The position numbers and the translations under genes were made by a program. Below are positions 23,901 through 36,100 of a DNA stretch of 64,000 bases, piece after piece; the first letter of the stretch is position 1; every line of letters starts with the position of its first letter. Source of the stretch: Chytridium lagenaria (Eukaryota > Chytridiomycota > Chytridiomycetes > Chytridiales > Chytridiaceae); NCBI GenBank assembly GCA_025449115.1, contig JAHLKC010000102.1, forward strand, positions 45,001-109,000. The letters run 5' to 3'. The notes beneath the pieces are model-generated. The model did not search any database and had not been told where the DNA came from. It was given only the letters and a program-made list of their open reading frames with translations.

Positions 23901-25989
23901 CTGTTCAGGGTAACCTTGTACAAAACCAGGAGGTGCAGCGTATCTTTCAGAGATTGATAGTGATCGGCCTCATTAGATTTCTCATAGGCCAGTCCACCTC
24001 CATACCCGTGAGACTGTTGTTGGTAGACATGGCCCAAATTCTGGGCCTCACTAGAGTCGTTTGCCCCCTCAGTAATCAGTGGTGACGGTGAAAGTTGTAC
24101 AAGAGGACTCTGCGACTGTAAAAAACTGTTCTGTTCCCTCTTTACTGCATGGGGAAGGTGTGGAGAGTGCTGAAGGAGAATCTTTCCCGTGGGTGACCCC
24201 GATGATAATGTTTTCGTTCACAGCCGAGGGTGAATCACCCATTCCAGGTTGACTAAGAAGAATCATAGAAGAACCACGAGACTTAATATCGACGTCCGCA
24301 AAGGAGCTTTTTCCCGGGTGTGCGGTTCTTTTTCGATCCGGATCTAGCGCTTTCCTGCGATCCGGGCAAAGTTGGCTCGACAGAAGCCTCCGACTCCACG
24401 GTGGTGGCCACTGCAAATTGTGATCCCTGGTACTCAACGTTTTCGGTGCCTTCTATGTTAACAGTATTGCTTTCCTGATATTGAACAACAGTGTTGCGTG
24501 ATCGGCGTGATGTACCTCACATCCCGCTGACGAAAATGCTGTCGTCCCACCAGATTGATTCAGGTCAACATTTCCTTGATTCACAACATTTCCACCAAGG
24601 TAATAGACTTCTTCATGAATCTGTGCATTATACACATTTGGGGCAACCTCCTCCACACTTCCATCAAGGACCATATTCGCCGAGTACACAGAGAGGCCGT
24701 CATTGAAACCGCCATTCATCCTTGCCGCGTTCCCTTGTTCATTGTACGTAGGGAGAAAGTATTCCCAACTGTATCGTCCGCAGCACTTGTTTGGCCTCCG
24801 CTTGGCATCGCCGAAGCTGCATATCCACCGTGGCTTTGATTGAACGAGTAGACTGAGAGTGTATCAACGGCAGCAACCCCGTAGGTGGAAGGAAAGATGG
24901 AAGAGGGAGTGGGTGAGGCGCTTGAGGGATGCTCAAGAGGTGGCAGTTCTGTGCGGAAAGATTCATAATGATAATGGTCTAGTTTTTGCCCATCATTCAG
25001 TGTTGAAATTGGAGGTGATGGGGTGCTAGATAGATTGGATATCGTCTCTATAGGAGGAGACGGGGAAATGCGGCCAACAATCTTTCCAGTTGATTCTTGA
25101 AGTCTTTCAAAGTCTAATTCTGATGGCTTTGAGTCCTGATCATTTTTCAACAAAGGAGGTGGTTTAATGTCAACATTGCCTATTTCAGCTTCGCGATCAA
25201 ATCTAAGGTCAAGAGAGGGAGGTTCGTCAAAAAAGGAAAGCTCCGAGGTCAGGTCGTTTGAAGTGTCCTTCGCTATTTCGGTGACTTTAACCTAGAAAAC
25301 AACACAATTTGTTTAAAAAAAAAAAATGTGCGAAGTCGCCAAACCTCAAAAGGAACATCTGAAACGAACTTGCTGTCATCCGCAAGTATTGTTGAAGCAA
25401 CCACGGGAGCGGAAGGAACGGCCAGACTCGAAGATTTAGGCAACAGGGACTTCGGAGAGAAGGAATGCTTGGATGTGACATGGTTTGAAGGGAGGATATG
25501 GGCGTAATCGGCAGAGGTCGGTGGAAAATGAAGAAGCCCATCATCGTCGGTAAATTTATCAAGGCGTGACCTTCTGTAGATTCCGTTCGCTTTAAGCGAC
25601 AGGACCTCTAGAGATGACCTTGGTTGAGAGGCAGTGTCAGAACCTCCGCTAGCGCTACTTGCGGCAGCCTTTTGCTTTGATAAAGCAGCTATAGCGGCAA
25701 GGAATTCGGGTGATGTAGGATCGAGCGAAGTGGAAGGAGAAGTGACGTCCACTTCAGAAGCTTCGACGGCAGCACCAGAGATGAGACCTTCGTCAAACTT
25801 GATCTGTGTTATCCGCTTCGCAACCATATTCTGCCGAATGACCCGCATTCGATCGATGTTGCTGAGATTGGTGCGCTCTGCTGCGTCCACCCTGAGACTG
25901 TCACGCCTTGCTGGTGCAGCTGGCATGCCAGGGGCAGTCGACGGGGCAGCAACCGGAATCACCATAGCCCCAGACACCACCGAGGACAT
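20995..25989 (-). CDS. Large intrinsically disordered protein with PPQGY repeats and Cys-rich C-terminus
   Basis: I do not recognise the family. The start chosen is 25989 (MSSVVSGAMVIP). An N-terminal helix-forming stretch (NIDRMRVIRQNMVAKRITQI) is followed by long Ser/Thr/Pro-rich disorder. Around 23560-23830 comes a Gln/Tyr/Pro tract with several PPQGY-type units (QPPQGYAAFPPQGYLPLPPQ), which is prion-like in composition. An intron near 22940-23020 joins to more Pro/Gln-rich sequence, including MAQQKQQQ (about 22425-22460). The last part has basic-acidic patches (SESS MSSGSGGGGSLLARIG near 22000-22080) and ends with a spaced Cys/His array: PCPCVVEPH, CCSALVCVGCLD and MCPVCGRGLKVR. This could be a degenerate RING-like zinc module with long loops. 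Frames shift near 22740-22900 and 24080-24440, so two adjacent genes split near 22722 remain possible. Confidence 0.5.
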
Positions 25990-26565
25990 TCTAAGTATAA
26001 GAGCAGCCGGTTTAACTGAAAGGGGATCAGAAAGGAGGAAGGGAGGTGGGGTGGGTGAGGAGAGAGCCTGGCTTTCAAGCAAGCAGCACAACGCTGCTCA
26101 TGTACCTCAAGTTGAAGCCTGGAAAATGAAATTTGTGTATGTTGCACAACAATGATGAGACCGAAGGCTGGGACCCCCAACCCCTCGAACTTGTGACAAA
26201 TGGATGGGGCGAGGGGAGGGGAAGACCGCGGAAAAGGAGGAGGGTGGAAGACGGAGTCGGTGAGGCTCCCTGCTGGTCGAAATTGGGTGGGGGTGCAAGG
26301 GATGATCCTGCCATTGTGTGGGGTTGATGGATTTGACCTGACTGCATCGAAGAAGCTTAAGACAACTGGCGTTTCCTTACCTTCCTGTGGTGCTCACCGT
26401 TTGCAGCGGGAAAAAAACTATACAGGCCTACCATGTTCATTGGCATAGCAAAGGACATAATTTTATTACTTTAAAACACAACATACTAAAAAGTGACAGC
26501 CACATGCCGCTTGCAATATCCACCTGCTGCTTATGATGTTCGACGGCAACACATCGCAAAGGATT
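25990..26565. other. Intergenic, promoter side of the disordered-protein gene
   Basis: No gene is recognised. It contains the start-side region of the leftward disordered-protein gene and the 3' end of the RdRP-helicase gene. A G/A-rich patch lies at 26200-26260. Confidence 0.45.
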
Positions 26566-29500
26566 TTAACACTTCTGGTAAATCTTGAATTGTTTGAAAG
26601 CATCTGCATAGGCCTTCGGAAACCTGTCCAGCTTGTTTGCTGGCAATCTATCCAAATGCGAAGCCGTCATGACCCCGTCTTGTGGTGACCTAAGGCATCC
26701 CGCCAAAAACAGGCCTCCCCTTTCCTTTGCAAACCCAAACTGTGTCTTCTCTGCCCTGTCCAGTCTAACCTGGCACATCTCACCATTCATGATGATTTGC
26801 CCTTCACAACTCGCACGGCTGCTACTGTCAGTTTGTGTTGAGCTGAGGCCTATGATGTGTGAAGTACGCAGGAGCAAGATGCTCCAGTAGGAAGGCAATG
26901 TCCCGCAAAGACTCTTTTGGGGCCCTATCATCAACGTCCGAAGGGATGTTGATGGGCTTGCCCTTCTTCTTGGCAAAGAGAACGTGATCCGGAGCCACAT
27001 TCGCATCTGCTGCTTGGGTACTATATTGATCCCATGAGTGTTCATTCCACTCTGAGGGATCAAACTCCCATTCGATCGTTGGCGATTCAACCGTTTTGCC
27101 CATATAGTCGGTAATGTCTAAGACGAGTTGATGAACACCATCCATGTCCCCTCCTCGGATCCCAAACTTGCTACAAATTCCCCCCGTCTAAGCTCATTTG
27201 TCCTCTTCCACATCAAGTAGACATTTACCTTGCAAAAGGTAGGAGGAAGCGAATTGAGCTCAGGAGGACATGACACCTCCTCCCTTTGCCCCATTAAAGC
27301 TTGAATTGTCTTGAAATACGAAAATGATGACTTGAACACCTTTACTCCGTATGATCCGAGAGCGGCGATGATAGCGGCGTAGTATTTGCACCGGGGGTTG
27401 GCACCTTTGATCGCCAGACATCAATCAGAAACGTGCCATCGGAATAATGACTTTCATGCGTGAAAGATCCAATGCCAGCCTTCCATCCGAAGAAACTTGA
27501 TCCTGGCCATTCTTCGTAAGGGACACAAAGCGCGCTTCCTTTAAAATGTTCAAATTCCATCGGATAGCGTCGACAGACGGCGGTGTAAACCATTCGAAAT
27601 CGTTCACGTTTCCGTACATATCAAGGAGATGAAGAACATCCAAATTTAACTTCAAATGATTATTGGCTTTAGTTCTACTATTCTGGTCATTCTAATCCCA
27701 AAAGCAATTACCTGTTCAGAGTCGGAGAAAATCTGGTCCGGGAACTTCTCGCTGTCCTCGTGCGAATACAGCCGGTAGCATACGCCAGGACCGAGACGGC
27801 CGGCGCGACCCTTTCTCTGAATCTCGGAAGCTTTGGTCTGTATATTTTATCAAAGTTAGAGCTGTGGGATTATAGTACTTGTGCATCCATCTAAGAAAGA
27901 GTAAAAAAGGGGATTCTTTACCGTTGTCTGCACCTTTGTCCTCTGCACGTTCAATACAGGATGATACGACACATAAAATTGAAGCCCACTATCAACAACG
28001 TATCCGACTTTTGGAAACGTAATACTGGTCTCCGCAATATTTGTACAGAAGATTACCCTTCTTGTCCATCATCCTTCCAGCCGCGTCTGGCCTCTTGCTC
28101 CAGTCTGTTTAACTGGATGCTTTATAACTTTCCGTTTCTTGTCCTTCGCTTTTTGACGTTGATAGGATGCTGTGGCTTTTTCGCGCGGATATGTGGACTC
28201 ATGCTCAACAATGATGACGTCTGGCTCGACGTCTACATCGATCATAATGGTGTCCTAGTGCCAATTTAATAATTGTTGGAGTTCAAAACTGCGGAGAAGA
28301 AAAACCAAAACTTACATCATTATCTTCAACAGCTATCTTCATGCCTTTTTTAATCCGAGGTGTCGCAATTGTAGCAGTCGACGGCTTCTTGGCTGGCTCC
28401 AATTCCTCGTCACTATCAAGGCACACGACACCATTTTGCACCCCAAACTCAGACTTAAGAGGCCACATGGAGTTCTTGAGCTCATCATTTAACTCTTCAC
28501 CAATAACTTCCTTGAAAATCTTAATATCCTCCTCTTCCTCAATTTTCTCCAATTCTTTCATTAATCTTCTCATCTCCGTCCACTCCTTTAATGGCCGCCT
28601 TCCCAAAATGAATTTTTTTCTCAGCATCCGTAACGCCAGCATGCAGAGCAAAAGCAACAAGACTATCCGCTAACTCTCCAATCCTGTTCCGTGCAATGGC
28701 GGCAAAATTTGCGGCGCACTCGTCCACGTCTTTGGTAAAAGGGAGGAAGACAATGACATCCGGATTCTCCGCTAATAGGGTGGTTGAATGTATTTCTATC
28801 ACTTTGTCGATGGCGCGGGAGGTGTATTCGGGAGGGCTCATAGTGAGATGTCCTTCGTAAAACTCCTCGATATGATGGCTGCGACCGTCAATCTATAATC
28901 AAAGGAGAATGGTAATATAGAAAGGCATAATATTAGGCATCGTTTCAACTCTAACAAAAATAAACAACAAATAAAAGAGTTCACACCTCTATCACATCGC
29001 AATTCTCAAAAAACGAGCAAATTCTGTCGGTATCCACCTTAGCCGACATCATAAAAACCTTAAGATCCTTGTTCATCTTCATCGCCTTCTTCACTATCCC
29101 AAAAATTAAGTACAATTCCTTTGCATCTTCATGGACTTCGTCCAACACCAAAACGCTAAACCCTCGAAGAGCCGGATCCGTCCTCGCCAATTGCAGCAAC
29201 ACCCCATACGTCATACACTTAATCACCGTCTCAAACTTGTTTGCCACTGCCCTCTTTTTTTCCAATATGGTAGCCAACCGCATTTTCCGATGGCAGAGTG
29301 TCGCGCATTTGCGAGCCGCTCGGCAAGAGATCGCGTCGCCTGCCGCCGCGGCTGAGCCACCACGATGGGTTTGGAAGGACTGAGTTGATCTTTGAAGAAG
29401 AGTTCGTTGGCGATAAAATGTGGAACGCACGTAGATTTCCCAGAGCCGGTTTCTGAGAGGATGAGCGTGACTCGGGAACTTTTGAGGTGCTGAGTGAACT

Positions 29501-32500
29501 CCAGGCGGGATTCGTAGATTGGAAGGCCACTTTGTTTTTTATGATGTAATTAAAAATGTGGTGGAAAGGGTTAAAAAAGATAATACAAAATGAAACGTGA
29601 ACAAATAGCGCCCACAAAGAATAAAGAATGCAGTGGTTTCTCACCTCCGAGCCATCCATATTTCCACTCCCAAATCACCTCGAGGTCATTCACTAACTGC
29701 GCGTCGACCCTCCCCTTCAAGCTTTCTTTGCATCTTTGGATCACATAGCCGAAGGCATCATACCTTGCCTTCTGCTTTGCCAAACGAATTTTCACCTCCC
29801 TTAACTTCTCCAACTCGCCCAAGTTTGCCTCGAACCTTTTCCGCAACTTCTCCATCTCCCTCTTTGCTGACTCCGCCTTTGCCGTCTCCCTCCACTCCTT
29901 TTTCAAGATCCGTTACCAAAGCAAAAGTATGGAGCCAGGCCTGCAATTCCTTATACCGCACTACCGAAGCATACAGCGGATGTTTTGTCAACTCTTTCTT
30001 CGTGTTTTCCAGCGCCGTCTCGAGGTCGTGAATGGTGTCGGCGCATTCCAGTGACTTACTTTGTTTTGAGAAATCTCTCAAACCCCACAATATCATTCGC
30101 CGTCACCATGTTACTTGCTGAAGGCATCTCCATAATCAGAGCCTCGACAATCCGTCTTAACTTCAGAGCGAGATTTCCACTATTCCGAGATTCTGAGGGC
30201 CAAAACGTCTTCTCAAAATTTGGGTCCATCCACTCCGCCTTCTCATCATCACATGACATCAAAAACATGTTCCAAATGACGTGACGGGAGTCGTTCTGCT
30301 TCTCTCTCAATTCTACGTTACTGTTGCAAGCCTTCATGCACTGTTGGAAGAATTTGTCGATGTTGGAGGGTTCAGAGCTTTTGCCCCGCGTAATGTCGGC
30401 CTTGATGGCGTCAAGGAGTGCTGAAGCGTCCAGATCCATGTCATCGGCACCCGCATAAAAGATGGCGTTCAGCGTATTGATCAAATCAGCACGAGTCATG
30501 CAGGACGGGCGAAGAGGAGGCTTGACAACAGCGTTGAAACTGGATTTTCGAAGATCAGCAAGAAGGGAGTCGACGCGGCTGATTGAGTTGTCGTAAGAAA
30601 ACGTCGCGGTCAATTTAGCAATGACATGGTTGTCCGTTGCTTTCTTTGGAGTGGTGCCTAACAGTAGATATGTTAGATAGTAAACAGAATAGTCTTACAA
30701 AGATTTTAAAAGGAAAGCCATAAAACCTTTTATTCCGAATATTTTTGCTGCTTCCGCAATAATCTCCTGCAAATTCACGGGACGATAGTCAAATGGGTCA
30801 CAGGGTTGGAGTTTGGAAACAATGTAGGGATCCCAAATCACCAAGAATTTATCTCCATCCAAATCTCCGCCACTGCACATATCTGCGGCGGTCGTTGGCC
30901 TTCCGTCGAGAATGCTATCACATCAGTCCATGCCTCTAAATCAGGGCACGAGATGGCGTTTAGCTTTACAACATCCCCGGGATGGTAGCAAGGATTCTTG
31001 ACGACGCAAACTGGCCCCATTATAGTCCGTGAGGTTCCATTGTCTGATGTGGAAACCCTCACAAAGCATTCACCGCATTTCAGTGAGCCGCAAATATCTG
31101 GCACTCCATAGAGCCGACGAGAATCTTGCAGAGGAAGAATTAACCTCCTTTCTCTATCCCCTGCACTGACGCCCCAAATTAACGTCACTGTACTCATTGT
31201 CTTTGCGGCCAGATGAGAGAGACGTCACATCACCTTCACTTTTCATCCAACTATTTATCTCAGAGTTTTGCAGAATTTGAAGGTCTTCCCAAAAGGCACG
31301 TAAAGCCTTCTCCCGACCTAGAGTTGGGTTTCGAAGGATTTTAAGGAGCCGTTTGATTTCATTCCTTCGATCGTGGAGAAATAAATAGTCGATAGCGTGG
31401 TGTACGTCTATCGTCAAATACATGACGCACGTTTTATAGGTATTGTCAAGTTTGACGAAAACTAAGGAAAAATGTGTCAAAAGAAAGGATTAGAACAAGA
31501 ATATACAAACTTTCCTCGTTAAATTACATACCTTGCTATCAACTCCTCGCTCAAGAAGGAGGGTTACCACTTGTGCGTTGAGAAAGCCACATTTTTCTGG
31601 TTTCGAGTGCCCGACCACCGCCACAGGCAAACTCGAAGACTCAAGGGCCTTTTCCATTACCCCATTGAGAAGTTCCCGTTTCCACATCTTCGCAACCTCT
31701 AAATCTGACTTTCCCTCCGTCCGTTCTATTCCCTCCTTTCTCGGATCCATCACCTCAAGTTTTATCATACTCTTGCGAATCACAAGAGTCCGGCCGCGCA
31801 GTCTGGGATCAACTACGACAATACCTTGTACACGGGAAGCCAAAGCTGGAGTACTGAGGGAACACGGCCGCCGCGGAAAGTAAGCACTTGATTCTGATTC
31901 TTGCTCCACAACTCGTGAGCAAGTTCCGGGCTGATACGCCCACACCCTTCAGTAAAGCAAAACCCGTCTCTCTCCACATCCCCATCCATCACAACGTTGA
32001 CGTCGTAGACGCGAATTACGTCATTCTCCACAGGACCAAATAATAGTCCAGAATACTTGATGCTATTTGACGTGTTGGCTACCGCGTCCAGCCCTAAAAC
32101 TCTAAGGATGGGGTTATAGAGATGGCGGGCCACCATGATGCATCCTCGTGTTTCCAATTGACTCTTAGTGCAGGTAAAAACGCGCCATTTGCCGTGGCCA
32201 TTGAGAAGAAAGCGACGGTATGCCTCCAAATGCTGGGGATTTTCCCTGTCGCCATCAAACCGAACAAAGATGAAGTGACTTCCTAAAGTCAGGATGTGCG
32301 ATGCCATGCATTTATGGGCGTGGCTGCTGCTCAGTAGGTACTCAGTTGAGACCTTGCAAGGGTCCATCTCTGTTGGCGAAGGTTTCACCGAAACGACTTG
32401 ATAGTTGCTTGGAAAAGCCTGCTGAGTTCCAGCGCTATCAGAACTGAAGCCTTTTCCGCGTTTGATGTCAAATGCAGTGAAATCAGGAGCCGAGCTTCTA

Positions 32501-32731
32501 CTGCCGCTCGTGTTGATGATATCGGGGCGAGGTCCCGCAGAGGCGGCGTCGTTTGTTTTGAGGTACTCCTACTTCGACTTCATCCGAGAGAATGCAATAA
32601 TCCTGGTCAGCAAGCTCGCGGCGTGGTTTCTTTGCAGACAAGTCTTCGCTGACAGCATGTGGCTGGCCTAATGCGTGAAGTTGCCGCTTTCTGCCATGCG
32701 TAAAGTCAGGTTCTATCTTGACTGGTGTCAT
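26566..32731 (-). CDS. Cellular RNA-dependent RNA polymerase fused to a DEAH-box helicase (probable single gene)
   Basis: The N-terminal half is a cellular RdRP of the RNA-silencing family. After basic NLS-like patches (HGRKRQ, AKKPRRE, NKRRR) come [16 protein letters not shown] (about 31920-31960), [20 protein letters not shown], a [20 protein letters not shown] block (about 30940-30996) and the catalytic [11 protein letters not shown], with DLDGD at 30851-30865. The polymerase C-terminal region runs to about 30060. A charged coiled coil ([20 protein letters not shown]) spans about 29640-30050. Then a full DEAH/RHA helicase follows: [19 protein letters not shown] (about 29430-29453), AQPRRQA, DEVH (29131-29142), [20 protein letters not shown] (about 28000-28060), QRKGRAGR (27796-27819), and an HA2-like region ([13 protein letters not shown]). 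Roughly 1900 residues in all. Frame slips occur near 30058, 29906 and 29300, so two overlapping genes are not excluded. An in-frame Met at 32899 could extend the N-terminus. Confidence 0.75.
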
Positions 32732-33117
32732 GGTGAATGCCAATGAATACTGTGCTGTCAAAGCTCCCCCTTTTGTAAAGACTGAAGTCAACGCAGAGAG
32801 GGAGGGGCAGTCGAACATCGCGCCTTTGTTCACGGTTTGTGGGAGATGGAATGGGAAACAGAAACGGGCAATTGATGACAACATGATGGGCTGTCTCAAG
32901 TTGAGATTGTCTTATGGAAAGCTAAAAGAGCAAGACCAGAAAGTGTATGCGGCTGTATATTGGCCTTTTGCTCAACAAATTTGCTAGCCTATAACAAACA
33001 AGAGCAAATATATACCCAGAGGTCTAGAGAAACATTCCAGAGTAACAACAATTAGGCAGTAACAGGGGGGATGAAAGAAAAACACGGAAAAAAGGTTTAG
33101 GGTGTTAATCAGGTGAA
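32732..33117. promoter_or_regulatory. Region between GCN1 stop and RdRP-helicase start
   Basis: This stretch of 386 bases carries the promoter of the leftward RdRP-helicase gene and the GCN1 3' end. The part at 32732-32899 is open in the RdRP frame and may be coding if translation starts at 32899. No other feature is seen. Confidence 0.4.
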
Positions 33118-36100
33118 CTACAATTCATCATCATCCTCTCCCTCATCAGCGGAATCCTTCTCAGCAAGCTTCGTCAACACCCTCCGCGCGTAATCTCCAT
33201 GTTTTCGCGCCGTCGGGGGGTCCAATCCCTTCACGTAGTTTCTGAAGTACAGGCGACGTCTCACCCTCCCCAAGACCGAAAGTTGGAACACGTAAATAAG
33301 AGCGCGCTCGGCGGCAAGCTTGATAGGAATTACTCTGTCGCGGACGCAAAGCATCAGCACCGGCACAATTGTCGAGAGAAGAGGAGAGATAAGCTAAGAA
33401 ATGATATAAAATACAATATATTAGTAAGAGGTCTATCTCAATTCCAAACTCAGAGACAGTGTATACCTTGTGGTTGTGCTTCGCCATCTTCTTGATCACC
33501 TTCACCGCCATACGCCGTCCATCCACCCTCGAATCACCAGGTTTCGCCAGGTTTATCAGCCCAGCCATCAAAGTCGGAACGTTATCATCTGCAAGGTACT
33601 CCTCATGCTGCAAAAAGACGCTGGCACTCTGCACGGCAGCTTCAGTGATTTGCGCCTTCTCATCATCAAGGCACTTTTGAATCAGAGCAACGACATTTGG
33701 CGTGAATGAGATAAAATGGAGGAGCAACGGAGATTCCCTCATTACAGCCTTGATGACAAGGATCATACCATGGAGGCGGGTCCATACAGAGCTGTCGGCA
33801 GTCTTGCCAAAGAGGTGGAAGCTGAAAATAATAGATGTTAAAAATAATTTCAGTAGGGGTTGTAGAGACAATACATACTTAAGAATAGCACGAGCCTCAT
33901 CACGAGTCAAGTACTTGCAAAGTGCACCGAAGCATCGTGAAGCAGCATCGCGAATGATATCTAAAGTACCTCGAATGTTAAACTAAAAACCAAGAAACAC
34001 AAGCCAACTAAAAAAAAAATACCATCATTCTCGCCACCGCCCAAAACTCCCTCGACAACCAATCCTTCGACCGCCGACTTGCTTACATCACTGATATCAC
34101 GACCATTTCCAAGGCTCTTCAGAAGCCCAAGGAGCGCGTCCCACATTGCCTTTTTGATACCCTTGTCTTCGGAAGTCCTGACACCTCCCGTGAGCTCCAC
34201 GATGAGAGGGTCCAACCGAGGCTGAAGAGTGATGAGGATGTTGAGACAGGCCTTAGCGGGGTCGCGAATCTCATGGGTGGATTCGGAGAGGGACTTAATG
34301 AATGTGCGTTGAAGCTGAGGAAGGAATGGCTTGAGCATTGCTGGGACGCGAACCAATAACAGACTAAAAACCATTAATACTCATTTTATAATTACGAAAA
34401 AAAAGAAAGAAAAAAATAAAATAAACGTACCCAAGTGTGTTAAGAATAGCAGCCTTAACACCAGGAGGGACCTGTCTCCAATAATACGAATTAGAGGTCC
34501 CGTAATCTGCGTCACAAAAGGCTTGAGCGCTTCGGGTGTGGTCCTCCTCACAAGATCCCAAGTCCCGCCGCAGACTCCTGCCTCGTGTCAGAAGATCCAT
34601 ACATCAGGCCCTGTAAGAAGATGGGCAACACCGGTGAAAGACCCTTCGGCAAACAGAAGCCGGCCAAGTAACATCCTTCCCAAGTCCATCCACAGCAATC
34701 CCGATTGCCCTCCTGAACGGTACGACAAAACGCTCCTGGTCATCCTTTTTTGATGCTCTTACTGAGCGCTTCAAGAGCGTCCCAGGCTGCCTTGACCGTA
34801 TCTTCGTCGCAAACAGGAGGTCCACGGAATAACTTCATCATACGGCCGATTCCAGTCGGGAACATATTGCGAGAAATCTAACTTGGTGCCTTCGCAGAAA
34901 GTGGCGAGGGCTTGACAAGCAGCCTTACGGCGGTCACTGCTGCCTTCGCAACACACTCCTCTAGAATACTCATGAGAACATGAAGACCTTCCTGCTCAAC
35001 ACTGAGGAGAAGAACTTTAAGAGATTCCCGGATATCGTCCACGGCAGAGTCATTCTGCTCCAGCCCCTCATAAGGGCCCCCATGATCTCAGATAGCCTAC
35101 GGTTAAGCGCGTTTCCGGCCACAGTAACAAGAGAGCCAAGCGCACGTGCGTTAAAGCTTGAGATAGGCTTTGATAGCAGCGTAGGGATGAGAACTGGGAA
35201 GACTACATTACTACGAACAGACATAATCTCCTTAAGCGCTCTAATGCGTAATTGGAAGCACCCCCTGAAGCGCCCGCCTTAAGCTCATTAAGTAAACTTG
35301 GGAGCACCTCGTCAATAGCCTTGGGCCCAAGATGCTGGTGAAGCATGTCAAATGCCTGCGCAGCAACCTCTCGGACCTCCTCCTCGGAGTCCATCAAAGC
35401 CTTACGAACAGAAGGCAAGCAGTCAAGGACAAAGTCCGCAACCCTGTGCCTTTCCAGCAGTGGCCATGATCTCGGTCATACCAATACACACGCCCTGTCG
35501 GGTATCGGGATCAGGCGACTCCAAACCTTGCTCCAGAATCGGCACAATCTCTTCCAATACCGCGTCACCAAGCTTCCGCACAAGTTCTCCAAGAGTACGT
35601 GCAGCAACCCCACGCTTATCGTACGACGGGCTGGCAAGCGATGAGATAATGAGTTTCATCAACACGGCAAAATCTCCTTGAGCGTTCTCGGCGTGTTGTG
35701 AACAATACTCTTCCAGACGTGCAGGGAGGCTTGACGAACAATGGCGTTGTTGTCACTCCTGACAATGTAAAGACTGGCAAGCACCGTGTGGTACCTGTCC
35801 CAAACCAAGAGCAGCAACAAGCGCCTGCCTCCCGTTCTCAGTTCCAAGAGTTTCATCTTCATTGGCAGTTTCCGTATCAACACGACCGGAGATACCAGCA
35901 ATCCGATACAGCAAATCTCCCATAAGCTGAATAGACGACTGCCTGATTCTCCAATTCTCGTCGAACAGCCCAGTCTCAAGCTCAGGCAGCAGCAAGTCAA
36001 CAGCTGTCGTGGCATAATTCTTGACAACAACCCTACCCGCCTTAAGCGAAGTCTCCCGTACAGTCTCAGTCTCATCCGCCAATCCTCTCAAAATTGGCGG

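Noticed and set aside
30838..31197. Possibility that the RdRP is an integrated viral polymerase
   Set aside because: The catalytic signature is the DLDGD of cellular RNA-silencing polymerases with GCGRISP and HPGDV blocks, not a viral GDD palm, and it sits among spliced nuclear genes.
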